NCBI GenBank assembly: GCA_903864315.1
Contig: CAIPFK010000283.1
Span: 1-43,880 of the forward strand
DNA length: 43,880 nt
DNA from: an uncultured Burkholderiales bacterium
GTDB taxonomy: Bacteria; Pseudomonadota; Gammaproteobacteria; Burkholderiales; Burkholderiaceae_C
Direction: 5' to 3'
The notes under the pieces were generated by a model. That model was not told where the DNA came from, searched no databases, and was given only the letters and a program-made list of their open reading frames with translations. Below are positions 25,334 through 36,633 of this stretch, in pieces (positions within the stretch are counted from its first letter, which is position 1; each line of letters begins with the position of its first letter). The translations under genes were made by a program, and so were the position numbers.

Positions 25334-26020
25334 TTAAGCGATGTTGATGTGGGGATTCATCTCGGGCGAGACCAACGTGCTGGGGTAGGCGTGGGCTGGA
25401 GCCAGGCTACTGGCTTGAGGACTGGTCACGCCAGTCGTGGCGTTCAACGCGCCCCAAGCGGACTTGAGGATTTGCGCGCATTCAGCCCCATCGATGAGGC
25501 AGCGCAAAGTGGGTTGTGGGTGTTGGAGCACCCAAGGTCTTGCATGGGGCCACAGTTGCAGCCATGCAATGCGATCGGACTTTTTGAGGGTGAGACTGAT
25601 GTCCGAGCTCGTGTCTTTCCTGTGCAACTCCTGAGCACTTTCAATGTGTTGCAAAGGCAAATTGAAGGTGAAGCTAAAGACCACGCCCACGCGCATGACC
25701 ACCCGTTTGTTGGTGATGGTGTACATGCTGGCACTTGCACTCATCCAAGCCCAAGAGGCCAAGGCGCCCAAGGTGAGGGCAATGAGCGAGCCCGTGATCA
25801 GCAAGGGTTTGTAACTCCCGTCCTCTCCTTGCCCGCTTAAATAGCTCGCTTGCAAGGCGAGCATCGTTGCAAAATAGAGGCTCAAGCTCTTGAGGTGAAA
25901 GGCATGAACCCCCAAGGCTTTCCAGTTGGGCGCGCCTTGCCACAAAATCACTTCCCCGCGAGGAAGCTTTTCCGGTAAACCCGGTTGGGCTTCGAACTCG
26001 TGCTCGTGAGTGGCGTTCAT
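25334..26020 (-). CDS. puhB: Photosynthetic complex assembly protein PuhB
   Basis: PuhB is a membrane protein with a bacterial PH-like domain, needed for reaction-centre assembly. The 228-residue product has the motif LPRGEVILWQGAPNWKALGVHAFHLKSL near the N-terminus and two to three membrane helices. YTITNKRVVMRVGVVFSFTFNLPLQHIESA is the PH-domain core also found in YdbS-type proteins. The C-terminal 40 residues are low in complexity (Ala/Ser/Pro). ATG 26020 overlaps the puhA stop (ATGA). Confidence 0.94.
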   Translation of the reverse strand: MNATHEHEFEAQPGLPEKLPRGEVILWQGAPNWKALGVHAFHLKSLSLYFATMLALQASYLSGQGEDGSYKPLLITGSLIALTLGALASWAWMSASASMYTITNKRVVMRVGVVFSFTFNLPLQHIESAQELHRKDTSSDISLTLKKSDRIAWLQLWPHARPWVLQHPQPTLRCLIDGAECAQILKSAWGALNATTGVTSPQASSLAPAHAYPSTLVSPEMNPHINIA

Positions 26021-26778
26021 ACCAAGGGTTCCTGACGCTCAGGGGTTGCGTAGAGGGTTCCTGCACCGTAATAGGCACAAATTTTTTCCTCTTCAAGTCG
26101 GGTGATTTGTTCGGGGTGTTTGAGTGCGGGGACGTTTTCAAACTGCGCTGCCAAGAGCGCGTGAACATGGATGTTGAATCGGTTGATGAGTGAAAAGTTG
26201 ACCGGCAGTAACACCGTTTTACCAGACGGCAAGCTCACCTCAATGTAGCGAAACAGCATCTCCATGCGGTCAACCCACAAGTCTTTCACTTCTCCCACCG
26301 GTTTTTCATGGGCGTCATAAACGATAAATCCTCTGGGGTCGTTGTCTTGATGGGCGACACCGTGTTCGGGGGCGACACGAAGCGGCACAATTTTGGGGTG
26401 ACCGTGGGGATCTTTTTCAACAATGTCTTGCCGAGCAGCCCAAGCGCCTGGCCCCATGCCGGATGTCAAAGGATCCCCCTTGGGCTCCAGGGGGGCACCC
26501 AGCCAGTTGTGTGAGGGCGTATAAGAATACTCACCGTCAGGACGGTTCACATCCGGGATCTTGATCTCCCGGCCGTCTTCGAGTTTATAAGTCACGGGAT
26601 CGGGCAAACCAGGCCATCCGATTTGGAGAGGACCGTTTTCGCGGCCATTATCCAGCGGATAGCCCTCGCGATGATTCTCTCGCAAGAGGTAGTAAATGAT
26701 GCCAGCAAAAAATGCCCAAAAGATGTATAAAACGATTTGAGCCACATCTATGTATTGGGTGATTGCGCCTGTTTCCAT
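26017..26778 (-). CDS. puhA: Photosynthetic reaction centre H subunit
   Basis: PuhA caps the cytoplasmic face of the reaction centre and shapes proton uptake to QB. The 253-residue protein has one N-terminal membrane span (YIDVAQIVLYIFWAFFAGIIYYLL, about 9-32) followed by RENHREGYPL, the standard junction. A PRC-barrel domain follows, with GEVKDLWVDRMEMLFRYIEV and FSLINRF. An AAGGAG lies 9 nt upstream of the ATG. It is downstream of lhaA by 39 nt, reproducing the conserved bchM-lhaA-puhA block. Confidence 0.97.
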   Translation of the reverse strand: METGAITQYIDVAQIVLYIFWAFFAGIIYYLLRENHREGYPLDNGRENGPLQIGWPGLPDPVTYKLEDGREIKIPDVNRPDGEYSYTPSHNWLGAPLEPKGDPLTSGMGPGAWAARQDIVEKDPHGHPKIVPLRVAPEHGVAHQDNDPRGFIVYDAHEKPVGEVKDLWVDRMEMLFRYIEVSLPSGKTVLLPVNFSLINRFNIHVHALLAAQFENVPALKHPEQITRLEEEKICAYYGAGTLYATPERQEPLV

Positions 26779-26817
26779 CAGCTCATCTCCTTAGGGTTGG
26801 GATTGATAAAGGGGTAT

Positions 26818-28242
26818 TCAATTGGGTAACTCCGCAAGACCAAATTGCAGGGGTTGCGACAAAGGGCGGACATTTTTTCTTGACAACGGGGCCATTGCCA
26901 CCAGCGTGGCAAAGAGCAACAGCATCTCCAGTGTGAACACCAAGCCATAGCCGCTCGATGGATTCACCAGTGCTTCTCCAAGCACGCCACTGCTCGCAAA
27001 ACTGGCGAACACGTCTTTCAAGACGCCACCTACGGCCATCGACAAACCCGACGAGGTGGCTTGCACGGCACCCCAAGCGCCCAGCACAATGCCCGTCATG
27101 GTTTTTTCAGGCATTTCCATGGCAATGATGAGCATGCCAACTGAAAACATGCCCCCACCAAAACCAATGAAGGCCGTGCCCAGGCGAAACAACCCAGCCG
27201 AGTCCATGGGGGAGGCGAGCAGCACGCAGGCAAAACCGGGCAAACCCATCAACAGACCAATCGCGGACACCCGGCATGCGTCCAAGCCTTTGCCCATCAA
27301 TTTGGCGGCAAAGGCAAAGGCGATGAGCGCGCCAGCTGCCGACAAGGCCGTGAGGGAGCTTGTGAAGCTCACGTCCAAATGCAGCACTTCACCTCCAAAG
27401 GGCTCGAGAATGATGTCTTGCATGCTGAAGGCGCATGAGCCTATCCCCACCGTCCACAAAAACCTCTTCATGTTGGGCAGCATGGTGAGTTGTTGCCAAT
27501 TCTTGGAAAACCCATCGGGCTCGCGTGCACCGCGTTTACTCTGGCGTGCTTCTTGTTTCCACAAGGACACCAAATTCATGGCACCCACCACCAAGGCGCT
27601 GCCTTGCACCACTTGAACCAACTTCGTGGGGGTGAAGTCTTGCAATACCCAACCGAGTAAACCGCTGCCCAAGATCAATCCCACGAGCATGGCGCTGTGC
27701 AGCAGTGCCACCACGCGAGGCCGTTTGTCTGGACTGGCCAGATCGCTGGCCAAGGCCAAACCGGCTGTTTGTGTGGTTTGCATGCCTGCACCCACGAGCA
27801 AAAACGCCAAGCATGCACCCATTCGGCCCATCCACAGGGTTTGCGTGGTGGTGTCATTGAGCAGCAAAAGAGCAAACGGCATGATGGCCAAGCCGCCAAA
27901 TAAAAAAATGTTGCCTAGCCACAGGTACGGCAATCTTCGAAGTCCCAGTGCAGAAGGGTGGGTATCGCTTCGGTAGCCAATGAGTGCTCTCAGGGGTGCA
28001 AACAGCAAGGGAATGGCCACCGACAAAGCCACCCACCAGGCTGGGACACCGAGCTCGACGATCATCACGCGGTTGAGCGTGCCCACCAACAGCGCCATGG
28101 TCATGCCGATGGCGGTTTGAAAGAGGCAAAGCCGCAAAAGCCTGGGCAGGGGCAACTCCGCCGATGCGGCATCGGCAAAGGGCACATAGCGAAGCGCAAA
28201 ATTGCTGAGCTTTTGTCGCACCAGCATGGGCAACTTGATCAT
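26818..28242 (-). CDS. lhaA: LH1 assembly protein, PucC/BCD family transporter
   Basis: LhaA is a 12-span major-facilitator-type protein thought to deliver bacteriochlorophyll to LH1 during assembly. The 474-residue product shows LCLFQTAIGMTMALLVGTLNRVMIVELGVPAWWVAL, LRALIGYRSDTHPS (family signature) and DIILEPFGGEVLHLDV. ATG 28242 overlaps the bchM stop as ATGA and is preferred over an in-frame start six codons upstream. The window holds a second family member between bchG and bchP. Position between bchM and puhA identifies this one as LhaA rather than PucC. Confidence 0.94.
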   Translation of the reverse strand: MIKLPMLVRQKLSNFALRYVPFADAASAELPLPRLLRLCLFQTAIGMTMALLVGTLNRVMIVELGVPAWWVALSVAIPLLFAPLRALIGYRSDTHPSALGLRRLPYLWLGNIFLFGGLAIMPFALLLLNDTTTQTLWMGRMGACLAFLLVGAGMQTTQTAGLALASDLASPDKRPRVVALLHSAMLVGLILGSGLLGWVLQDFTPTKLVQVVQGSALVVGAMNLVSLWKQEARQSKRGAREPDGFSKNWQQLTMLPNMKRFLWTVGIGSCAFSMQDIILEPFGGEVLHLDVSFTSSLTALSAAGALIAFAFAAKLMGKGLDACRVSAIGLLMGLPGFACVLLASPMDSAGLFRLGTAFIGFGGGMFSVGMLIIAMEMPEKTMTGIVLGAWGAVQATSSGLSMAVGGVLKDVFASFASSGVLGEALVNPSSGYGLVFTLEMLLLFATLVAMAPLSRKNVRPLSQPLQFGLAELPN

Positions 28243-28976
28243 TGTCGCACCCACTCCCAAGCTTGAGAGGTATAAAAGCCGCGCGAGATTCGGGTGGTTT
28301 GACCCTCACGCCAGCCTTGGGTGACAATGGTTCTTTCAAGGGCCTTTCGAATCTTTTGCTGAGACACGGGTGCCAAGGTGGGGGAGCGGTCGGAGCGAGG
28401 GAAAAGACGCCCCAAACTGTGGGCCATGGCGAGCAGTGGGTTGCGGGGAGGAAAGGTGAAGAGAATGGCTTTTTTGGTGCGCTCGCTCAAGGCTTGAATG
28501 CCGCCAATCAGGTCGGGCGCATCGTAATGGATCAAGGAGTCCATGCCCACCACGTAATCAAACTCACCATGATCGGGGTCGAGCATGTCACCGCTGGCAA
28601 ACTCCACGCTCCCTCTGGGGTGATCGTGTTCTGGCCTTGGGGCCAGGGGCGCAAAGGCGGCGTAACGTTGTTGGGCGACTTGAATCAAATTGGCCGACAA
28701 ATCAATGGCCAAGACGTGGGCGCCACGCTCGAATGCGCAAAGTGCCAATGCCCCTGTGCCACAACCCGCGTCCAAGAGTCGCATGCCACTCATGTCATGG
28801 GGCAACCAAGACATCAGCGTTGCTCGCATCTCATCTCTGCCGGCACGCACAGAAGCTCGAATGCGGCCCACAGGATCGGTGGAGGTCAAACGCTCCCACG
28901 TTTTATTGGCTGTGCGATCGAAATAGTGTTCGATCTCGCCACGTCTTTGCAAATACGCTGGATTGGTTTGGTTCAT
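28239..28976 (-). CDS. bchM: Mg-protoporphyrin IX O-methyltransferase
   Basis: BchM methylates the C13 propionate of Mg-protoporphyrin using SAM, producing the cyclase substrate. The 245-residue protein has RRGEIEHYFDRTANKTWERLTS at the N-terminus, a BchM/ChlM hallmark, then the SAM site MRLLDAGCGTGALAL at about residues 65-79 and VVGMDSLIHYDAPD. C-terminal GFYTSQAWEWVR is also typical. ATG 28976 is preferred; a TTG two codons upstream is in frame. It follows bchL by about 40 nt. Confidence 0.96.
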   Translation of the reverse strand: MNQTNPAYLQRRGEIEHYFDRTANKTWERLTSTDPVGRIRASVRAGRDEMRATLMSWLPHDMSGMRLLDAGCGTGALALCAFERGAHVLAIDLSANLIQVAQQRYAAFAPLAPRPEHDHPRGSVEFASGDMLDPDHGEFDYVVGMDSLIHYDAPDLIGGIQALSERTKKAILFTFPPRNPLLAMAHSLGRLFPRSDRSPTLAPVSQQKIRKALERTIVTQGWREGQTTRISRGFYTSQAWEWVRQ

Positions 28977-29016
28977 GATCAAGTTCTTGGGTTAATCGTT
29001 GTATTGAGGATCAGTC

Positions 29017-29943
<927 letters not shown>

Positions 29944-29995
29944 TCATGGGTGGGGTTGATTGGACGGTGGTGAAATTCATGGCTGGAGTCGTTGA

Positions 29996-31675
29996 TCAAC
30001 GGCTAAAGTGCGCTTTGGCTTCGTACAAAGTCTCGACGGTGATATTGGACACACCTGTTTCTTTGGCGTACTTTTCCGTGTTGCGCTTGGCTTTGCCGCG
30101 AACGAAAAATGGAATCTTTTTGAGTTCAAGCTCTGCGTCATGGGACCAGACCTGCACCAAATCGTGCATTTTTTGCTCGCCACTCAGGTTGACGCTCGCA
30201 CTTGGGGACTCTTGCAAATCGAGCGGGGCTTGGACTTGCAATGAGGGGTGAGCTTGGCTTGGAGACACCAAGGTGTCTGGCTCGTTGGCATGGGTCTCGT
30301 TGGCTTGGTTGGCAGGAGACTTTTTAGCGCCACCCAAATGCGACGGCGCCGACTCATCATTGAACTCAAAATCCTCGCGAAACATTCCCAATAGGTGCTC
30401 TTCAAGTCCCATCATCAGCGGATGAACCCAGGTGTCAAAGAGGACATTGGCGCCTTCGAAGCCCATTTGTGGGGCATAGCGCGCCGGGAAGTCTTGCACG
30501 TGCATGGGGGCCGAGATCACGGTGCAAGGAATGCCATGACGCTTGGCGATGTGACGCTCCATTTGCGTGCCCAAAATCAGCTCAGGGTGCAACTCCTCGA
30601 TTTGATCCTCGACTTCGAGGTAGTCGTCGGTGATCAAGGCTTTCACTTGGTACAGTGCTGCAGCTTCTCGGATGTCTCGGGCAAACTCGCGACTGTAAGT
30701 GCCCAGCCCCACCACTTGAAAGCCCATCTCTTCATGGGCCACACGTGCGGCGGCGATGGCGTGCGAGGCATCGCCAAAGATGAACACCCGCTTATTGGTG
30801 AGATAGGTCGAGTCCACCGATGCCGCATACCAAGACGCATGAGAGCGTTCAGACAGTGTGTCGATCAAAGCCTCATTGACCGGTAGATGGGCCAAGGCGA
30901 GGACTTCTCGGATGAAGGCGATCGTGCCCCGATGGCCAATGGGGATGGACTTGGTGAAGGCTTGCTTGTACTCTCGTTCAAGCCAAGACGCCACCGTGTG
31001 TGCGGTTTCTGGGTAAAGCACCACGTTGAAGTCGGCCAAGGGCAATCTCTCAATATCGCTCACACTCGCGTTCAAGGGTGCGATCACATTGACATGGACT
31101 CCGAGGTCTTTGAGCAATCGACTGATTTCAATGACATCGTCGCGGTGGCGAAAACCCAGTGCCGTGGGGCCCAGTACATTGCAACTGGGGCCAGCAGGTT
31201 TTGCGCCCACGGGCTGTTGTCCGGTGGCAGACTGGCGTTTGAGGAGTTGACGCACCAAGTGGTAAAAACTCTCCGCACAGCCCCAGTTCTCTTTGCGTTG
31301 GTAGGCCGGTAAATCGAGTGGGATGACTGGTGTGTCCAGATGAAGGCCCAGTGCCAAGCCACCCGGGTCATCTTGGATCAACTCGGCGGTGCATGACGCC
31401 CCCACCAAGAGTGCATTGGGCTTGAATCGCTCGTTGGCTTGCAGCACGGCATCGATGAAGAGTTGCGCCGTGTCTCCCCCCAGGTCCCGCGCTTGGAAGG
31501 TGGTGTACGTGACGGGTGGGCGTCTTGGCAAGCGCTCAATCATGGTGAAGAGCAAGTCCGCGTAAGTGTCACCTTGCGGTGCATGCAAGACGTAATGAAC
31601 ATCCTTCATGGACGTAGCAAGTCGCATGGCGCCGATGTGCGGGGGTCCTTCGTATGTCCAGAGTGTGAGTTGCAT
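29996..31675 (-). CDS. bchB: Dark-operative protochlorophyllide reductase subunit B
   Basis: BchB with BchN forms the catalytic tetramer that reduces ring D of protochlorophyllide. The N-terminus [18 protein letters not shown] is the family start, and HAPQGD places the unusual cluster-ligand aspartate at residue 36. [15 protein letters not shown] follows. At 559 residues it is longer than the usual about 510-530. The excess is a Lys/Ala/Asn/Ser/Pro-rich linker of roughly 60 residues ([20 protein letters not shown] onward) before the C-terminal PCP-reductase domain [19 protein letters not shown]. It is 26 nt downstream of bchN. Confidence 0.97.
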   Translation of the reverse strand: MQLTLWTYEGPPHIGAMRLATSMKDVHYVLHAPQGDTYADLLFTMIERLPRRPPVTYTTFQARDLGGDTAQLFIDAVLQANERFKPNALLVGASCTAELIQDDPGGLALGLHLDTPVIPLDLPAYQRKENWGCAESFYHLVRQLLKRQSATGQQPVGAKPAGPSCNVLGPTALGFRHRDDVIEISRLLKDLGVHVNVIAPLNASVSDIERLPLADFNVVLYPETAHTVASWLEREYKQAFTKSIPIGHRGTIAFIREVLALAHLPVNEALIDTLSERSHASWYAASVDSTYLTNKRVFIFGDASHAIAAARVAHEEMGFQVVGLGTYSREFARDIREAAALYQVKALITDDYLEVEDQIEELHPELILGTQMERHIAKRHGIPCTVISAPMHVQDFPARYAPQMGFEGANVLFDTWVHPLMMGLEEHLLGMFREDFEFNDESAPSHLGGAKKSPANQANETHANEPDTLVSPSQAHPSLQVQAPLDLQESPSASVNLSGEQKMHDLVQVWSHDAELELKKIPFFVRGKAKRNTEKYAKETGVSNITVETLYEAKAHFSR

Positions 31676-31701
31676 GTTGAGTCAAACGAGTGTTGAGGGT
31701 G

Positions 31702-33579
<1,878 letters not shown>

Positions 33580-33606
33580 TTAGACGATGTGGACTTGCAT
33601 GCCATG

Positions 33607-33635
33607 ACTTTATGTCCGAATAGGCGTTGTGTCAA
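33607..33635 (-). promoter_or_regulatory. Predicted bchF promoter
   Basis: On the minus strand a perfect -35 TTGACA (33635-33630) and -10 TAAAGT (33612-33607, 4 of 6) are separated by 17 bp. The -35 is the left arm of the PpsR-like site at 33630-33647. Confidence 0.45.
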
Positions 33636-33647
33636 CTTAAATTGACG
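33630..33647. promoter_or_regulatory. PpsR/CrtJ-like operator between bchF and ppaA (TGT-N12-ACG)
   Basis: TGT-CAACTTAAATTG-ACG is one base from consensus and has the same ACG ending as the first bchC site. It lies between divergent bchF and ppaA; rightward, its TTGACG plus TATTAG (33664-33669, 16-bp spacer) could be the ppaA promoter. I see no second site 8 bp away. Confidence 0.55.
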
Positions 33648-33759
33648 TTAAATTTGCATTACATATTAGGGGTTTTCACTAACATCAATGCGTCATTTTT
33701 ATTGGACACTGTGAACACAAAGAAGACGCAGTGCACAAAGAACTCACCGGTGAGCCGGG

Positions 33760-34878
33760 ATGGTGATCCATTGCGTTCATGTGCTGATCAAAAACCCCGT
33801 TGATGACTTGGAGCAAAGGAAAGAGGAACACCACTTGAGTCAACCACATTTGTCCCCTCTTTTCACGTCTTTGGTGAGCGAGATCATTCCCAGTTTGGTT
33901 CGAGTGAGTGCTCAAGGCTCTATGGCGCAGAGTCCCCCGCCTTTGTCAACATCGCTCACACTCGTGAGCCAATGTCGGCACCCCTCGTCCCTTGAGCGAG
34001 AGCCTGGCTTGGATTTGATAATCCACGTTGAGCAGTGCACCAGGGCATGTTTGGAGCTCACCGTTGATGAGTTCTTTGAGTTTGCCCACAACCTGGTTGC
34101 CCGAGGCTTGGACATTGAGGTTTTCTATTTGGATGTGATTCCCCAGGCCATTCGCTTCTTGCACGATTTATGGGCCCGCGATGAGATCACTTTTTTAGAG
34201 GTCACTCAGGCGAGTTGGACCATGAAGCGGTTTGTGATGTTGAACAGTCCTGAGTTCGTTCGCCCAGATGTTTTAACGCTGGCCCCATCTGCCCAACGCT
34301 TCCAAGCCATGGTGTGCATCGCGCCAGGGTCTCAACACACCTTGGGGGCTTTGCTGGTGTCTCAATATTTGCAAAGAAAAGGCTGGCACTTGTTGCCGAA
34401 CTTTGATCGCACTGAGAAAGAAATTTTCCAATTGGTCAGTACGCAATGGGTGGATTTGTTGTGTGTGAGTGCGTCCACCAACGCCGATCTTCCGTGGCTC
34501 AAGTCCATGATCAAACGTGTGAAGTCGTTGTCCGTCAATCAAGACATTCAATGTTTGCTCGGTGGCCCTGTGGTGGCTTGGGAAAGCGGCTTACAAGACG
34601 AACTGGGTGTCCACGCAATTTGCCACAATTTCCGAGAGGCGCACACCGTGGGGATGAAACTCGTGCGAGTTCATCGCAAAGTGAGAAAACTCAATGCATT
34701 GACTGCTGCGCAACTGAGCCTGATTCAAGGCCACGACAGGCCCCCCACCCAGGCCTTCGCCCAGTCGAGGTTGTCGCCCCCTAGCACAAAGACTCTGAAC
34801 ACGCCCAAGTCAAAAGCGACCCCAAAGGGGCTCTCCAGAACTCGGGGAACAAGGCCAAACCCTCAAATGGCAGGATAA
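33760..34878 (+). CDS. ppaA: Cobalamin/haem-binding antirepressor, PpaA/AerR family
   Basis: PpaA/AerR proteins bind a corrinoid (or haem) and modulate PpsR/CrtJ, and are nearly always encoded beside it, as here. The 372-residue product contains LTVDEFFEFAHNLVARGLDIEVFYLDVIPQAIRFLHDLW, a helical B12-binding-type cap, then VCIAPGSQHTLGALLVSQYLQRKGWHLLPN. In that stretch His193 (QHTLG) is in the place of the corrinoid-ligand histidine. VDLLCVSASTNADLPWL and CLLGGPVV complete the Rossmann-like fold. About 80 N-terminal residues look unconserved, so the true start may be internal; ATG 33760 has only a weak ribosome site. The C-terminal 45 residues are Lys/Arg/Pro-rich and probably disordered. It may share a promoter region with bchF. 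Confidence 0.88.
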   Translation: MVIHCVHVLIKNPVDDLEQRKEEHHLSQPHLSPLFTSLVSEIIPSLVRVSAQGSMAQSPPPLSTSLTLVSQCRHPSSLEREPGLDLIIHVEQCTRACLELTVDEFFEFAHNLVARGLDIEVFYLDVIPQAIRFLHDLWARDEITFLEVTQASWTMKRFVMLNSPEFVRPDVLTLAPSAQRFQAMVCIAPGSQHTLGALLVSQYLQRKGWHLLPNFDRTEKEIFQLVSTQWVDLLCVSASTNADLPWLKSMIKRVKSLSVNQDIQCLLGGPVVAWESGLQDELGVHAICHNFREAHTVGMKLVRVHRKVRKLNALTAAQLSLIQGHDRPPTQAFAQSRLSPPSTKTLNTPKSKATPKGLSRTRGTRPNPQMAG

Positions 34879-34929
34879 AACAACAGAAAAGTACTATTAA
34901 TGATTAATTCGCAAGACAGCATGCACCGT

Positions 34930-34946
34930 AAAGTAAAGCTTACTTT
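34930..34946. promoter_or_regulatory. Inverted repeat downstream of ppaA
   Basis: AAAGTAA-AGC-TTACTTT is a 7-bp perfect dyad with a 3-bp centre, 52 nt after the ppaA stop in AT-rich DNA. A weak terminator or an operator for ppsR are both possible. Confidence 0.35.
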
Positions 34947-35057
34947 TGAATATTAATTATAATTAAAAAAAGCAACCAAAAGCTCGGTGTTCAGTGGGGT
35001 GAGGTTTAAAACACCTGAGTCATGTGGGGTTTATTTATAAATCCTGTACATGTGAAT

Positions 35058-35076
35058 TGAAATGATTCGCATTTCA
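35058..35076. promoter_or_regulatory. Fur-box-like palindrome upstream of ppsR
   Basis: TGAAATGATTCGCATTTCA is an imperfect dyad whose core AATGATTCGCATT matches the centre of the Fur consensus (AATGATAATCATT) at 10 of 13 positions. It is 73 nt before the ppsR start. The outer arms match poorly, so this is only a candidate. Confidence 0.3.
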
Positions 35077-35100
35077 TTTGTTGGGTTCATGTGAGTTGAT

Positions 35101-35118
35101 TGTCCATTTAATTTTACG
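35101..35118. promoter_or_regulatory. Possible PpsR autoregulatory site (TGT-N12-ACG)
   Basis: TGT-CCATTTAATTTT-ACG lies 30 nt before the ppsR start. It lacks the internal CAA/TTG arms of the better sites and has the ACG variant, so it is weak. Confidence 0.35.
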
Positions 35119-35148
35119 CTTCAAAGCGTCAGAACGGGTTGTGTTGAA

Positions 35149-36570
35149 TTGAAAAACGTACTCGAATTACCCGACCAGTTCAAACTGTTCGAGTCACTCA
35201 TTTTGGGATTGGCCGACTTGGTCGTGGTTCTTGAGCCGAAAACTCACGAAGTGATCTCCGTCAAAACCAAAGGGGCTGAACTCGCCCGTGTGAAGTTGGA
35301 CGGTTGGGTTGGAGGCAAGCTCTCTGAATGGACCCAAGCCGATTCCACTGACAAGTTTTTGAACTTGCTCAAAAATCCTATCAGTCTAGAGAGCATCGAA
35401 GCCAGTGGGGCGGATTTTCAGTGGCGCCATATCAACTTCTTTTCTCCTGCCAAATTGTCAGCGCCTTTTTTAGTGCAAATCTTCAAATACCCTGAGCGTG
35501 ATCAGTTGGCTTTGATTGGACGCGATCTGGGCTCTATGTCCAAGATGCAACAAAAACTCATGGACACGCACCGTTCCATGGAGCGGGACTATTTGCGGTT
35601 AAGGCACACCGAGTCTCGCTACAAGTTGTTGTTTGACAGCTCGTCGGAACCGGTTTTGATCGTGGACTTGTCAACGAAAAAAATTCTTCAAGCCAACGCC
35701 GCTGCCGCCAAAGCATTTTTACAAACCGACCCCAAAAAGTTGGTGGGCGTTGAGCTCGCGCAATACTTTGACAGTGCCAAGCGTGACGAGATTGATGCTT
35801 TGCTGAGCACTGCACAAACGGTGGGTAAAACCAAGGCTTTGCTCGCCCAATGCACTGCCTCAGGTCAAGACCTCATCATCACGCCTGACTTGATTGTTCA
35901 AGAAGGCGGCGCACAACTCATGGTAAGGCTGGGTTTGCAGCAGTTGACGCCAACCACTTTGTTGGACAAACCGATTCAAGAATGGTACACCGATGCATTG
36001 CAAAAAGCGCCGTACGGCTTTGTGGTCACCGATGGCGCTGGGATGATTTTGAGTGTCAATGAGGAGTTCATGACCTTGTCGGGGGCCTACTCGCTCACTC
36101 AAGTCGTGGGTCAATACTTCGAGTCATGGCTTGCTCGCGGAGGCGTGGATTGGGGTGTCTTGGTCAACAATTTGAAACAATTGTCCACCATCAGAAATTT
36201 CGCCACGGAACTGGTGAGCAAGACCAACATGACACTGGAAGTGGAGATTTCTGCCTCGACTCTCGCCAGTGCAGAAAAACGCTATGGTTTTTTTGTGCGC
36301 GATGTGCATCGATTGTCACAAACTGGCCCGGTCTCATCGAGCAGCATGGCGGGTTCAGTATCACAATTGTCTCAACTCGTGGGTCGCATGCCCATGAAGG
36401 ACATTGTGGGCGAGACCACCGATATGATTGAAAAAATGTGCATCCAGTCAGCTCTCGAGCTCACGCAAAACAACCGCGCTTCTGCTGCCGAGATGCTGGG
36501 GCTTTCGCGTCAAAGCCTGTACATCAAACTGCACCGCTACGGCATTGCCGAGCCCAACGACAAACCCTGA
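35149..36570 (+). CDS. ppsR: Transcriptional repressor of photosynthesis genes, PpsR/CrtJ
   Basis: PpsR/CrtJ represses bacteriochlorophyll, carotenoid and antenna genes under oxic conditions. The 473-residue protein has the family layout. It has an N-terminal domain, then a coiled-coil Q-linker at about residues 128-152. PAS1 follows at about 155-270 and PAS2 at about 280-390. A Fis-type helix-turn-helix lies at the C-terminus (ALELTQNNRASAAEMLGLSRQSLYIKLHRYG). Cys235 and Cys431 lie where the two redox cysteines of Rhodobacter PpsR/CrtJ are expected. There is no ATG near the conserved start; TTG at 35149 is the best candidate, with no clear ribosome site, suggesting low translation. It is downstream of ppaA by 270 nt and convergent with bciB. 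Confidence 0.94.
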   Translation: MKNVLELPDQFKLFESLILGLADLVVVLEPKTHEVISVKTKGAELARVKLDGWVGGKLSEWTQADSTDKFLNLLKNPISLESIEASGADFQWRHINFFSPAKLSAPFLVQIFKYPERDQLALIGRDLGSMSKMQQKLMDTHRSMERDYLRLRHTESRYKLLFDSSSEPVLIVDLSTKKILQANAAAAKAFLQTDPKKLVGVELAQYFDSAKRDEIDALLSTAQTVGKTKALLAQCTASGQDLIITPDLIVQEGGAQLMVRLGLQQLTPTTLLDKPIQEWYTDALQKAPYGFVVTDGAGMILSVNEEFMTLSGAYSLTQVVGQYFESWLARGGVDWGVLVNNLKQLSTIRNFATELVSKTNMTLEVEISASTLASAEKRYGFFVRDVHRLSQTGPVSSSSMAGSVSQLSQLVGRMPMKDIVGETTDMIEKMCIQSALELTQNNRASAAEMLGLSRQSLYIKLHRYGIAEPNDKP

Positions 36571-36585
36571 GGTCATGGGCTGACC
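36571..36585. other. Small dyad after ppsR
   Basis: GGTCA-TGGGC-TGACC directly follows the ppsR stop, in the 63-nt gap before the convergent bciB end. It has no T-tract, so terminator function is doubtful. Confidence 0.25.
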
Positions 36586-36633
36586 GCCTTGCCCTTTGTT
36601 GCCCGTGATCCTCTGGCGCCTAGGGTCAATGCT

